Part shown: one piece after another, positions 50,710 through 59,152 of the stretch
Position numbering within the stretch: the first letter of the stretch is position 1
How the letters are laid out: each line of letters starts with the position of its first letter
The notes under the pieces: generated by a model
Told to the model about the DNA's origin: nothing
Databases searched by the model: none
Seen by the model: only the letters and a program-made list of their open reading frames with translations
Origin: Aeromonas rivipollensis
GTDB taxonomy: Bacteria; Pseudomonadota; Gammaproteobacteria; Enterobacterales; Aeromonadaceae
DNA: 64,000 nt
Direction: 5' to 3'
Assembly (NCBI RefSeq): GCF_037811135.1
Contig: NZ_CP149130.1
Location: forward strand, 80,001 to 144,000
Made by a program: the position numbers and the translations under genes

Positions 50710-50732
50710 GCCATCTTTGCCTTGCTATTAAA

Positions 50733-50760
50733 CAACGAGGGGGCCTTGGCCCCCTCGTTG
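50733..50760. terminator. ompA terminator hairpin
   Basis: CAACGAGGGGG/CCCCCTCGTTG forms a strong near-perfect stem 23 bases after ompA. There is no long T-run. Confidence 0.7.
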
Positions 50761-50773
50761 CATTCTGGCTCCC

Positions 50774-50818
50774 CCCCTCATCCCCAACCCTTCTCCCGCG
50801 AGGGGAGAAGGGAGCAAA
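50774..50818. repeat. 45-base dispersed palindromic repeat, copy 2
   Basis: It is identical to copy 1 (27591) except for AA instead of GT in the left arm (CATCCCCAACCC). It carries the same CCCTTCTCCC-GCGA-GGGGAGAAGGG stem. It lies between ompA and the convergent priA. Confidence 0.85.
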
Positions 50819-50860
50819 GACGCCATGGTGGGTGCGCACTATCGCAAGATCCGTAGGTTT

Positions 50861-50878
50861 GATTAGCGAAGCGTAATC
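50861..50878. repeat. short inverted repeat GATTAGCGAAGCGTAATC
   Basis: The ends GATTA and TAATC are perfectly complementary and the GCGAAGCG centre is self-similar. It lies 19 bases past the priA stop, between the 45-base repeat and priA. Similar words occur widely in bacterial intergenic DNA. No second copy was noticed in this window. Confidence 0.5.
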
Positions 50879-50896
50879 GGACCAGCGCAGCGACCC

Positions 50897-53089
50897 TTAA
50901 TTCAACTCCGTGGGATCTATGTCCAGACTCCAGCGCACCTTCTTGGTCTCCGGCCAGCCGTCCAGCTCCTTCACCGCCCAATCCAGCAGTTGCGCCAGGG
51001 GGGGGCGGCTGGGTCCCTGCACCAGCAGCTGCATGCGGAACTTGCCTGCCTTGCGCTCCATGAAGCCGCTGATGGGCCCCAGCACCTGCACCTGGGGATA
51101 ACGGGCGCTGCGCAGGGTATCGGCGAGCCGGCCGAGGAACAGCTGCACCTCGTCCCGGCCGTTGGCCTCGGCCCGGAACAATCCCTGATAGCTGAAGGGC
51201 GGCAACCCCAGCAGGCGGCGCTCTTTGAGCGCGGTATCGGCGAAGTGGCCGTAACCGTTCTGGGTCAGATCCTGCAGCAGGGCGTGCTCGGGGTGGTGGC
51301 TCTGCAGCACCACCAGCCCGGGTTTGCTGGCGCGACCGGCGCGGCCCGCCACCTGGGTGTAGAGCTGGGCCAGCTTCTCGGCGGCGCGAAAATCGGCGGA
51401 AAACAGGGCGCCATCCACATCCAGCAGGCCCACCAGGGTTACGTCCGGGAAGTGGTGCCCCTTGGCCAGCATCTGGGTGCCGATCAGGATCTTGTACTTG
51501 CCCGCCTTGATGTCGCCGAGGTGGGTCTCCAGCTCCCCCTTGCGGCGGGTGTTGTCCCGATCGATACGCACCACAGGGTATTGGGGGAATACGGTGGTGA
51601 GCAGCTGCTCCAGTTGCTCGGTGCCCACTCCCGAGCCGATCAACTCATTGCTGCCGCACTCCGGACAGCTATGGGGCAGCGGGCGCACGCTGTCGCAGTG
51701 GTGGCAGTGCAGCCGACGCCCGGCCTGATGCCAGGTGTACCAGGCGTCACAGCGCTCGCAGGCGGCGCTCCAGCCACACTGGTGGCAGATCAGCGAAGGG
51801 GCATAGCCGCGCCGGTTGAGGAACAGCATCACCTGATTGCCGGCCACCAGGTGCTCCGCCATCAGCTGCTCCAGCTGGGGGGAGAGCCCGGCCTGCAAGC
51901 GCACGCTCTTGATATCCAGGATCACCTGGCGGGCGGTCTGGGCGTTGCCGGCACGTCGCGTCAGGCTGAGGTGGTGATACTTGCCAGTGCGGGCGTTATG
52001 CAGCGTCTCCAGCGACGGAGTGGCCGAGCCAAGCAGGATCGGAATACCGGCACGGTGGGCCCGCATCACCGCCAGATCCCGGGCGTGGTAGCGAAAACCG
52101 TCCTGCTGCTTGAAGGATCCGTCGTGCTCCTCGTCGATGATGATGATGCCGAGGTTCTTGAACGGGGTGAACACCGCAGAGCGGGTGCCGATCAGGATGG
52201 CGGCGCCACCGTCGCGACAGGCGAGCCAGGCATCGAGCCGCTCCCGATCGTTCATGGCGGAGTTCATCGCCACCACCGGTACCTTGAAGCGGCGGCGGAA
52301 GCGGTTGATGGTCTGGGGGGTGAGGCCGATCTCCGGCACCATCACCAGGGCCTGCTTGCCCGCACGGAGCAGGGGCTCGAGGATGCTCAGGTACACCTCT
52401 GTCTTGCCGGAGCCGGTGATGCCGTCCAGCAGGAAGGCGCCGAACTTGTCGCTCTGGCTGGTGACGGCGGCCACCGCCAGCGCCTGCTCGCCGTTGAGGC
52501 GCAGCCCCTCACCGGCGTCAAAATGGGCTGCCCAGTCGCCGTCGTGGCTCGGCTCCAGCGAGCGTTTCTCCAGCAGCCCCTTCTTTTCCAGTGCAGTAAG
52601 GGCGGCACTCTGGATCTCCTCCTGTTTGAGGGCGGAGGGAGTCTGAGGCCCCTTGCGCAGCAGGGCGAGGGCCTGTTGCTGCTTGGCAGCCCGCTTGAGC
52701 TCGTTGAGATCGACTGCCATCCCGGCTTCTGTGGCAAACCAGAACTCCAGCTCCCGGTAGGCGGCGGGCTCCCCCTTGCGCACCAGCACAGGCAGGGCGT
52801 GAGGCAGCACCTCACCCAGGGGATGCTGGTAGTAGCCGGCGCTCCAGGCCATCAGCGCCAGTATGTCGGGCCCGAGCACAGGAGTGGTGTCGAGTACCCG
52901 CTTCAAGGGCTTTAATTTGGCGCGAGGCACCTGACTCTCGGTCGGGTGATCCACCACCAGACCGACCAGGGTCTGGGGGCCGAAAGGGATCTCGACCCGG
53001 CAACCGGGCTCAGGCAAGGGCAAGGGGGAGAGATAGTCGAAGTGACGGCGCAAGGGCACCGGGACAGCGACACGAACCAGATCCAGCAT
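50897..53089 (-). CDS. priA: primosomal replication protein N' (PriA helicase)
   Basis: PriA restarts stalled replication forks by loading the primosome. The 730 residues start MLDLVRVAVPVPLRRHFDYL. Walker A GITGSGKTE, the DEEHD box and the paired zinc motifs (CHQCGWSAACERC, CHHC ... CPECG) are all present. A GTG five codons upstream is an alternative start. It converges on ompA and is divergent from rpmE, the usual arrangement. Confidence 0.96.
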   Translation of the reverse strand: MLDLVRVAVPVPLRRHFDYLSPLPLPEPGCRVEIPFGPQTLVGLVVDHPTESQVPRAKLKPLKRVLDTTPVLGPDILALMAWSAGYYQHPLGEVLPHALPVLVRKGEPAAYRELEFWFATEAGMAVDLNELKRAAKQQQALALLRKGPQTPSALKQEEIQSAALTALEKKGLLEKRSLEPSHDGDWAAHFDAGEGLRLNGEQALAVAAVTSQSDKFGAFLLDGITGSGKTEVYLSILEPLLRAGKQALVMVPEIGLTPQTINRFRRRFKVPVVAMNSAMNDRERLDAWLACRDGGAAILIGTRSAVFTPFKNLGIIIIDEEHDGSFKQQDGFRYHARDLAVMRAHRAGIPILLGSATPSLETLHNARTGKYHHLSLTRRAGNAQTARQVILDIKSVRLQAGLSPQLEQLMAEHLVAGNQVMLFLNRRGYAPSLICHQCGWSAACERCDAWYTWHQAGRRLHCHHCDSVRPLPHSCPECGSNELIGSGVGTEQLEQLLTTVFPQYPVVRIDRDNTRRKGELETHLGDIKAGKYKILIGTQMLAKGHHFPDVTLVGLLDVDGALFSADFRAAEKLAQLYTQVAGRAGRASKPGLVVLQSHHPEHALLQDLTQNGYGHFADTALKERRLLGLPPFSYQGLFRAEANGRDEVQLFLGRLADTLRSARYPQVQVLGPISGFMERKAGKFRMQLLVQGPSRPPLAQLLDWAVKELDGWPETKKVRWSLDIDPTELN

Positions 53090-53251
53090 TTGGGAAGAAT
53101 TCACCAGGGGTTGCCTATTTTTTCTGCGAAGCCACTTGCCTGATCTCAGGCATTTCCTATATTATTCGCAGCCTTTGAAACTGTGTTCAACAATCGTGTG
53201 GTGTCCGACAAGAGATCGGATGGCGACACGGCCTGATAATCGAGGTTGTCC

Positions 53252-53467
53252 ATGAAAGCTGGTATCCATCCCGAGTACGTAGCCATCACCTGCAAGTGCT
53301 CTTGCGGTAACGTCATCAATACCTTCTCTACCCTGGGTAAAGATCTGAACCTGGACGTGTGCTCCGAGTGCCACCCGTTCTATACCGGCAAGCAGAAAGA
53401 AGTTTCTAGCGGCGGCCGCGTAGACAAGTTCAACAAGCGTTTCGGTGGTCTGACTGCCAAGAAGTAA
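53252..53467 (+). CDS. rpmE: 50S ribosomal protein L31 (zinc-binding form)
   Basis: The 71 residues start [20 protein letters not shown]. They keep the zinc ligands as CKC near 14-16 and CSEC near 35-38, so this is the C+ form. The start is the ATG with GAGG upstream; a TTG two codons earlier is not needed. It is monocistronic. Confidence 0.97.
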   Translation: MKAGIHPEYVAITCKCSCGNVINTFSTLGKDLNLDVCSECHPFYTGKQKEVSSGGRVDKFNKRFGGLTAKK

Positions 53468-53488
53468 TCTTGCTTCTGAAGAATTCTG

Positions 53489-53517
53489 AAAAAGGCGCCC
53501 ATCGGGCGCCTTTTTTA
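53489..53517 (+). terminator. rpmE terminator
   Basis: The stem AAAGGCGCCC/GGGCGCCTTT is followed by a T-run, 22 bases after rpmE. Confidence 0.92.
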
Positions 53518-53583
53518 TTGGCTGGCGTTCTGTATTGCCCCGCTTTGTCCTATGGTGTTGGCTCAATCATGGGAGAAGAACAG

Positions 53584-55017
53584 ATGCGCACATGTCTGGT
53601 GATGGGGGCGGCCGGTTACATCGGATCTTACCTGGTGCCCCACCTGCAAACGCTGGGCTACAGGGTGATCGCCGGGGCCCGCCGCCCCTGCCGCCTGCCG
53701 GAGGGGGTGGAGTTTCGTCTCGCCGACAGCCTCAAGCCCATCACCCTGCTGCCGGCCCTTGCCGGGGTGGATACCGTCTTCTATCTGGTGCACGCCATGG
53801 GGGCAGGCGCCGGTTTTCACCGGCTGGAGCAGCAAGGGGTGAAGAACTTCGCCGCCGCCGCCCGCGCCGCCGGGGTGCGCCGCATCATCTATCTCGGCGC
53901 CATCCAGCCAGAGCGCTGCAACAGCCGCCATCTCAACTCCCGTCGCCACTGCGGCGAGCTGTTTCGGGAGGCGGGCGTGCCCACGGTGGAGCTGCGGGCC
54001 GGCATCATCATAGGCCCTGGCTCGGCCGCCTTCGAGGTGATGCGGGATCTGGTGTTCAACCTGCCCATGATGGTGACGCCCAAGTGGGTGCGCTCCCGCA
54101 CGCCCCCCATCGCCCTCTCCAACCTGCTTCACTATCTGGGCGGGCTGGTGGAGGCGCCAGGGGTGGATGGCCAGATCTTCAACGCGGCGGGCCCCGAGCT
54201 GCTCAGCTATCAGCAGCAGTTGCAGAGGTTTGCCGCCCACATCGGCAAGCGTTGCCCCATTGTTCCCATCCCCTTCCTGAGCCCGCGCCTCTCCGCCTGG
54301 TGGCTGCAGTTTGCCACCTCTGTGCCCCAACCCATCGCCAAGGCGCTGGTGGGCGGCCTCAAGCACGACATTCCGGCCGACGATGGTCCACTGCGGGCCC
54401 TGTTGCCCCAGCACCTGCTCAGCTTCGACGAGGCGCTGACGGAGAGCCTGGCGCTGGAGCAGAAGCTCGGCGCCGAGCAGCAGGGGGAGGAGACGCCACT
54501 CGGCCTGCGCTGGCGACATCCCGAGTACGGTTTCTACGATCGCACCGCCAGCGGGGAGGCCGAGTGCCTCGCTTCCCCCGAGGTGGTGTGGCAGGTGCTG
54601 CAGCAGCTGGGGGGTGAGCAGCGCTACTTCTACATGAATGAGCTGTGGGTGGTGCGCGAATGGATGGATCACCTGATTGGGGGCCCGGCGCTCACCCGGG
54701 GTCGCACCAATCCGGATCGCTTCGTGAAGGGAGACATGCTGGACTCCTGGCAGATCCTCGGGGTGGACGAGGGGCGCAGGCTGGATCTGCTGTTCAACAT
54801 GAAGGCCCCCGGCGTCGGGCGACTGGAGTTCAACATCCAGCCCCAGGAGTCCGGCCTGACCCGGCTCAGGGTGACCGCTCACTGGCACCCCCAGGGGGCC
54901 TGGGGGCTGGCCTACTGGCTCGCCATGCTGCCCTTCCACCTCTTCATCTTCCAGGGGATGACGGAGGCCATCGCCCGCCAGGCGGAGGCGAGGGCCGGCA
55001 TTCCCGTGATGGACTGA
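53584..55017 (+). CDS. SDR-type NAD(P)-binding protein with C-terminal DUF2867 domain
   Basis: The 477 residues begin with an atypical extended-SDR Rossmann fold (CLVMGAAGYIGSYLVPHLQ, about 3-290). The AGFHRLEQQGVKNFAAAARAAGV and YLGAIQ segments match NmrA/YbjT-like epimerase-fold proteins. Residues 320-477 form a DUF2867 domain (WQVLQQLGGEQRYFYMNELW ... LPFHLFIF). GGGAGAAG precedes the chosen ATG; an ATG five codons earlier overlaps it. The substrate is unknown. Confidence 0.8.
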   Translation: MRTCLVMGAAGYIGSYLVPHLQTLGYRVIAGARRPCRLPEGVEFRLADSLKPITLLPALAGVDTVFYLVHAMGAGAGFHRLEQQGVKNFAAAARAAGVRRIIYLGAIQPERCNSRHLNSRRHCGELFREAGVPTVELRAGIIIGPGSAAFEVMRDLVFNLPMMVTPKWVRSRTPPIALSNLLHYLGGLVEAPGVDGQIFNAAGPELLSYQQQLQRFAAHIGKRCPIVPIPFLSPRLSAWWLQFATSVPQPIAKALVGGLKHDIPADDGPLRALLPQHLLSFDEALTESLALEQKLGAEQQGEETPLGLRWRHPEYGFYDRTASGEAECLASPEVVWQVLQQLGGEQRYFYMNELWVVREWMDHLIGGPALTRGRTNPDRFVKGDMLDSWQILGVDEGRRLDLLFNMKAPGVGRLEFNIQPQESGLTRLRVTAHWHPQGAWGLAYWLAMLPFHLFIFQGMTEAIARQAEARAGIPVMD

Positions 55018-55195
55018 AATCGCATCTATAACTAAATAGGTATTTATGCGTGGCAGGAGATGCTGCTGAGTCGACTGTCAGTGCGACTTGGCGATATTTT
55101 CTGCTGTGAAAGGGGGCGGGTTTTCTTTATGATCCCCAGCCCTCGCCACAGGCGAGCCAATGCACCACTCATTCACTTCCGTATCGGGGTCCCCC

Positions 55196-56452
55196 ATGTC
55201 CGATCTGCGTCACGATCTTCGTCAACAAGCGCTCGATTACCACGCCCAGCCCATTCCCGGCAAGATAGCCATCGCCCTCACCAAGCCCGCCGAGACCGCC
55301 CGCGATCTGGCCCTGGCCTACAGCCCGGGCGTCGCCGAGCCGGTGCGCGAGATCGCCGCCAACCCGGCCGATGCCTACCGCTACACCGGCAAGGGCAACC
55401 TGGTGGCCGTCATCTCCAACGGCACCGCCATCCTGGGGCTGGGCAATCTGGGGCCGCTGGCCTCCAAGCCGGTGATGGAGGGCAAGGCCCTGCTGTTCAA
55501 GCGCTTCGCCGGCATCGACGCCATCGACATCGAGGTCAAGCACGAGACCAGCCAGCAGTTCATCGACACAGTGGCAGCCATCGCCGACACCTTCGGTGGC
55601 ATAAACCTGGAAGACATCAAGGCCCCCGAGTGCTTCGAGATAGAGCAGGCGCTGATCGAGCGCTGCGACATACCGGTGTTCCACGATGATCAGCACGGTA
55701 CCGCCATCGTCACCGCCGCCGGCCTGCTCAATGCGCTGGAAGTGCAAGGCAAGCGCATCGAGCAGAGCCGCATCGTCTGCATGGGGGCCGGTGCCGCCGC
55801 CACCGCCTGCATGGATCTGCTGATCAAATGCGGCGCTGCGCCACAGAACATCTTCATGCTGGACCGTCAGGGGGTGATCCACAGCGGTCGCACCGATCTC
55901 AACCAGTACAAGCAGCGCTTCGCCAACGACACGCCCCTGCGTACCCTGATGGATGTCATCGACGGGGCGGACGTGTTTGTCGGCGTCTCCGGCCCGGATG
56001 TGCTGCCTGCCGAGGCGGTGGCGCTGATGGCCCCCAATCCGGTGATCTTCGCCTGCTCCAACCCGGATCCCGAGATCAAGCCCGCCCTGGCGCACTCGGT
56101 GCGCGACGATCTCATCATGGGCACGGGCCGTTCCGACTATCCGAACCAGATCAACAACGTCATCTGCTTCCCCTTCATCTTCCGCGGCGCCCTGGACGCG
56201 CGCGCCAGCCGCATCAACGATGCCATGAAGGTGGCTGCGGTGGAGGCCATTCGTGGCCTGGTCAAGGAGCCGGTCCCGGCCGAGGTGCTGACCGCCGCCG
56301 GGGTGAGTGCGCTCACCTTCGGCAAGGAGTACGTCATTCCCAAGCCGATGGATGCCCGTCTGCTGCCTCGCGTGGCCCGCGCCGTGGCGCTGGCGGCGGT
56401 GGCCTCCGGCGTGGCGCGCATCGCGCTGTCGGCAGATTACATGCAAGATTGA
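55196..56452 (+). CDS. maeB: malic enzyme (oxaloacetate-decarboxylating), short form
   Basis: It decarboxylates malate to pyruvate, probably with NADP. The 418 residues have the N-terminal malic domain (LAYSPGVAEPVREIA, FDVEVKHETSQQF-like region, FHDDQHGTAI) and the NAD(P)-binding domain (RIVCMGAGAAATACM). It lacks the C-terminal phosphotransacetylase-like domain of the 759-residue E. coli MaeB. I chose the ATG at 55196 over one 12 codons upstream. The cofactor preference is inferred. Confidence 0.88.
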   Translation: MSDLRHDLRQQALDYHAQPIPGKIAIALTKPAETARDLALAYSPGVAEPVREIAANPADAYRYTGKGNLVAVISNGTAILGLGNLGPLASKPVMEGKALLFKRFAGIDAIDIEVKHETSQQFIDTVAAIADTFGGINLEDIKAPECFEIEQALIERCDIPVFHDDQHGTAIVTAAGLLNALEVQGKRIEQSRIVCMGAGAAATACMDLLIKCGAAPQNIFMLDRQGVIHSGRTDLNQYKQRFANDTPLRTLMDVIDGADVFVGVSGPDVLPAEAVALMAPNPVIFACSNPDPEIKPALAHSVRDDLIMGTGRSDYPNQINNVICFPFIFRGALDARASRINDAMKVAAVEAIRGLVKEPVPAEVLTAAGVSALTFGKEYVIPKPMDARLLPRVARAVALAAVASGVARIALSADYMQD

Positions 56453-56468
56453 GCCGACTGAGCACGAC

Positions 56469-56497
56469 AAAAGGGGCCCCATGATGGGGCCCCTTTT
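56469..56497. terminator. bidirectional terminator between maeB and the Asr-like gene
   Basis: The stem AAAAGGGGCCCC/GGGGCCCCTTTT has T tracts on both strands and serves the two convergent transcripts. Confidence 0.88.
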
Positions 56498-56518
56498 CAT
56501 TGGGAGCTTGTGCGCCTG

Positions 56519-56698
56519 TTACTTGGTCTTGGGGGCCACTTTCACGGCCGGTGCGGCATGGGTTGCCTTGTGATGTTTTTTCACCACCTTGGTCTGGGTG
56601 GCCTGGGGTGCGGCAGCCTTGGTCGGGGTGGCAGCCATGGTGAAGCCGGAGGTCAGGGCGAAGACAGCGGCCAGGCTCAGGGGGATCAGCTTTTTCAT
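56519..56698 (-). CDS. Asr-like acid-shock periplasmic protein
   Basis: The 59-residue precursor has a signal peptide (MKKLIPLSLAAVFALTSGF, cleavage near TMAA). The Ala/Lys/Thr/His-rich mature part (VVKKHHKATHAAPAVKVAPK) resembles E. coli Asr but is shorter. Asr is a cationic, unstructured periplasmic acid-shock protein activated by RstA in E. coli, and here the gene follows rstB by 54 bases. An upstream in-frame start would add 15 residues and destroy the signal peptide. Confidence 0.7.
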   Translation of the reverse strand: MKKLIPLSLAAVFALTSGFTMAATPTKAAAPQATQTKVVKKHHKATHAAPAVKVAPKTK

Positions 56699-56721
56699 AT
56701 TCCAGTTCCTCGTTCGGTTTG

Positions 56722-56751
56722 ATGACATGGAGCGGCTCTCCATGACGTCAT
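56722..56751. repeat. inverted repeat between rstB and the Asr-like gene
   Basis: ATGACATGGAG and CTCCATGACGTCAT form a long stem with a two-base bulge around the loop CGGCT. The site is 24 bases upstream of the Asr-like start and touches the rstB stop. It could be a regulator site or a structure separating the two messages. No T-run follows. Confidence 0.55.
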
Positions 56752-56752
56752 C

Positions 56753-58078
56753 CTAGGGCTGCCGGGCCTGAGGTTCAGTGAGTGGCTGGTGACGGTTTGT
56801 ATCCAAATGTACGGGCAGCCTGAGGCAGAAGCGGGCCCCCGTCTCGGCGGGCAGCAACTGCACCTCGCCACCGTGGTGGCGCGCTATGCTGCGCACTATG
56901 GCGAGGCCTAAGCCGGTGCCGCCGGTGCGCCTGTCCCGGCTCTGGTCCAGCCGCACGAAGGGCTCGAAGATCTGGGGTGCCAGCGCCGGATCTATGCCGG
57001 GACCGTCGTCGGCCACCTCCAGCAGATAGTGATCCTGCTGCCGGCTCATGGTGAGGCTCACTCGGCTGGCGGCATGGCGCAGGGCGTTGCCGATGAGGTT
57101 CTCCAGCGCCCTGTCCAGCAGGCGGATGTCGCCGCGCCAGGGCAGGGGATGGGCGGGAAGCAGGAGGGCGAGTCGTCTGTCCGGGCGCAGCGCCTGCCAG
57201 TCCGGGAGTCGCTCCCCGGCCCAGCGACTCAGCTCGAGATCGCTGCACTGCAGCGGCAGCTCGGGGCGATCCAGCTTGGCATAGGTGAGCATCTCCTCGA
57301 TGAGGGCGTCCAGCGCGCCGAGATCCCGCTCCAGCCCCTGCTGCTCCTCGGCGGTGGGAGGCTCGGCCAGCATGGCGAGTCGGTAGCGCAGCCGCACCAG
57401 GGGGGTGCGCAGCTCGTGGGCGATGGCGTCGGTCAGCTGCTTGCGGCTGGCCAGCATGGCCTGCAACTGCTCGGCCATCTGATCGAAGGTGCGTCCCACC
57501 CGGCCCAGGCTGCTGCCGGGAGGCAGGCCGGTGCGGCAGGAGAGATCCCCGTCACCAACTCGGCGGGCGGTCTGTTCGAGCCGTTGCAGGCCGTGCCAGT
57601 GGGGGCGCAGCCAGAGCAGAATGGGCAGGCCGAGGGAGAGGCCGATGAGCAGCAGCAGGCCCACGTCCACCCAGTGCAGCTCGTGCAGGTAGGAGAGATA
57701 GGGGACGGGGCCGACGATCAGCACCTGGTCGGTGCCCGGAATGCGCTGCAGGAAGGTGTCATCCTCCTCGACGATGACGATGTTGCCCGCCTCGAGGAAG
57801 GCCTGATCCTCCCTGGCCAGCGGCTGGTTGGCCAGGGCGCCGAGTTGCAGCGGCAGCTTGAGCTGCTGGCTCTGCTCCCCCATGCGGACGGGCCAGCGCG
57901 CGGGTGGCAGCCGGGCCAGCTCGCCGGTGAGCAGCCCCAGGGAGCCCTGCATCATGTGCTCGAGATAGCGATCACCGGCCCTCTCGGCACTGACCTGATA
58001 GACCAGGCCGATGAGCAGGATGGCGAGGCCGAAGCAGCCGATCAGCAGCAGGTAGAACTGGATAAACAGGCGGCGCAT
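56753..58078 (-). CDS. rstB: sensor histidine kinase RstB
   Basis: The 441 residues align along E. coli RstB. The order is MRRLFIQFYLLLIGCF as TM1, a periplasmic part with FLQRIPGTDQVLIVGPVPYL, and TM2 near 140-160 followed by LRPHWH. A HAMP domain comes next, then the phosphorylated His in AIAHELRTPLVRLRYRL and the ATPase boxes (NLIGNALRHA, DDGPGID, GGTGLGLAIV). It is the partner of RstA. A 118-base gap with a palindromic repeat separates it from rstA. Confidence 0.94.
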   Translation of the reverse strand: MRRLFIQFYLLLIGCFGLAILLIGLVYQVSAERAGDRYLEHMMQGSLGLLTGELARLPPARWPVRMGEQSQQLKLPLQLGALANQPLAREDQAFLEAGNIVIVEEDDTFLQRIPGTDQVLIVGPVPYLSYLHELHWVDVGLLLLIGLSLGLPILLWLRPHWHGLQRLEQTARRVGDGDLSCRTGLPPGSSLGRVGRTFDQMAEQLQAMLASRKQLTDAIAHELRTPLVRLRYRLAMLAEPPTAEEQQGLERDLGALDALIEEMLTYAKLDRPELPLQCSDLELSRWAGERLPDWQALRPDRRLALLLPAHPLPWRGDIRLLDRALENLIGNALRHAASRVSLTMSRQQDHYLLEVADDGPGIDPALAPQIFEPFVRLDQSRDRRTGGTGLGLAIVRSIARHHGGEVQLLPAETGARFCLRLPVHLDTNRHQPLTEPQARQP

Positions 58079-58125
58079 GGGGGCTCTCCTCTTGTCTGGA
58101 TTGCGTCTGGGCGTTGCTTTGTTGC

Positions 58126-58170
58126 CCCCTCATCCCCAACCCTTCTCCCGCAAGGGGAGAAGGGAGCAGA
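58126..58170. repeat. 45-base dispersed palindromic repeat, copy 3
   Basis: It is the same unit as at 27591 and 50774 with GCAA in place of GCGA in the loop and GCAGA at the end. It lies inside the rstA-rstB operon, between the two genes, where the hairpin could affect relative expression or mRNA decay. Confidence 0.85.
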
Positions 58171-58196
58171 GAGCATCAAGGTCATTCGGTAACTGC

Positions 58197-58904
58197 TTAT
58201 TCCCAGGCCTGGGGCACCAGCAGATAGCCCTTCTGGCGCACCGTCTTGATCCGGGTCGGGTTGGTGCTGTCATCCCCAAGCCGGCGGCGCAGGCGGGAGA
58301 TGGCCACATCCATGCTGCGGTCCTGGCCGTCGTAGTCGCGGCCCCGCAGGCTGCGAAACAGCGCCTCCCGTCCCAGGATCTGGCCGGCGTGGCAGGCCAG
58401 CTCCCACAAGAGATCGAAATCGGCGGTGGAGAGCGGGATGCTGTTGCCGTCGAGGCGCACATCCCTCCCCGGGCCATCGATCCGCAGGCGGCCGAACTGC
58501 AGGCGCTGGGGAGGCGTGCTGAGGGCGGCCGGTTGCGGCGCCTGCCCCTGCTGGCGGAACTGGACCCGTAGCCGGGCCAGCAGCACGGGGGGCGGCGTGG
58601 TCTTGAGGATGTAGTCGTTGGCCCCGAGCTCCAGGCTGAGGATCTGGTTCATGTCGCTGTCCAGCGAGGTGAGCATGACGATGGGGCCGGCAAAGCGTGG
58701 GCGCAGATCCCGGCACAGGGAGAGGCCGTCCTGGCCGGGCAGCATGATGTCGAGCAGCACCAGATCGGGCTGTTCGACCTCCACCCTGGCCAGCGCGAGA
58801 TCGCCCCGGGTCTCCAGCAGCACCTCTATGTCGTGGCGGCCGAGCCAGCTGCTGATGAGCTGGCCTATCTCGGGATCATCTTCAACAAACAGAACACGTG
58901 GCAT
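58197..58904 (-). CDS. rstA: response regulator RstA (OmpR family)
   Basis: The 235 residues start MPRVLFVEDDPEIGQLISSW. They carry the acceptor Asp in LVLLDIMLPGQDG, and TSLDSDMNQILSLELGANDY nearly as in E. coli RstA. The winged helix (LSTADFDLLWELACHAGQIL, DRSMDVAISRLRRRL) and the diagnostic end YLLVPQAWE follow. I placed the start by alignment; 38 upstream codons are open. It controls acid and Mg/PhoP-linked genes in E. coli. Confidence 0.94.
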   Translation of the reverse strand: MPRVLFVEDDPEIGQLISSWLGRHDIEVLLETRGDLALARVEVEQPDLVLLDIMLPGQDGLSLCRDLRPRFAGPIVMLTSLDSDMNQILSLELGANDYILKTTPPPVLLARLRVQFRQQGQAPQPAALSTPPQRLQFGRLRIDGPGRDVRLDGNSIPLSTADFDLLWELACHAGQILGREALFRSLRGRDYDGQDRSMDVAISRLRRRLGDDSTNPTRIKTVRQKGYLLVPQAWE

Positions 58905-58987
58905 GGTGGCGTGGCCCCCGGCGATGGCGCGAATGCGCGTGTCGCCAGCATAACGGCTGCGCCAGCGCCCTGCACCGGGATAACTAA

Positions 58988-59013
58988 TCAAAACAGGGCC
59001 CGAGGGCCCTGTT
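58988..59013 (-). terminator. trmA terminator
   Basis: On the minus strand AACAGGGCCC/GGGCCCTGTT is followed by TTTGATTAG. It lies about 45 bases past the trmA relic. Confidence 0.75.
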
Positions 59014-59057
59014 GTCATTCTGCCTGTCGAGCGGGGATCGGTGTGTCCCCTGCGGCA

Positions 59058-59146
59058 TCAACCCGCCTTGCGGCGCAGATAGACCCCGGCTTCCATGTGG
59101 TGGGTCCAGGGGGAAATGGCTCGGACAGGGCGAAGCGGTCTTCCCT
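59058..59146 (-). pseudogene. relic of a trmA 3' end
   Basis: The minus strand reads [16 protein letters not shown] and a stop, against [16 protein letters not shown] in intact trmA. Upstream, CGCTTCGCCCTGTCCGAGCC matches CGCTTCGCCCTGTTCGACCA, with an extra base in the following C-run that shifts the frame. Three changes in the last 17 codons are silent and two replace residues (Lys to Arg, Asp to Gly). It is 95 bases from the intact end. Confidence 0.85.
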
Positions 59147-59152
59147 GTGACA

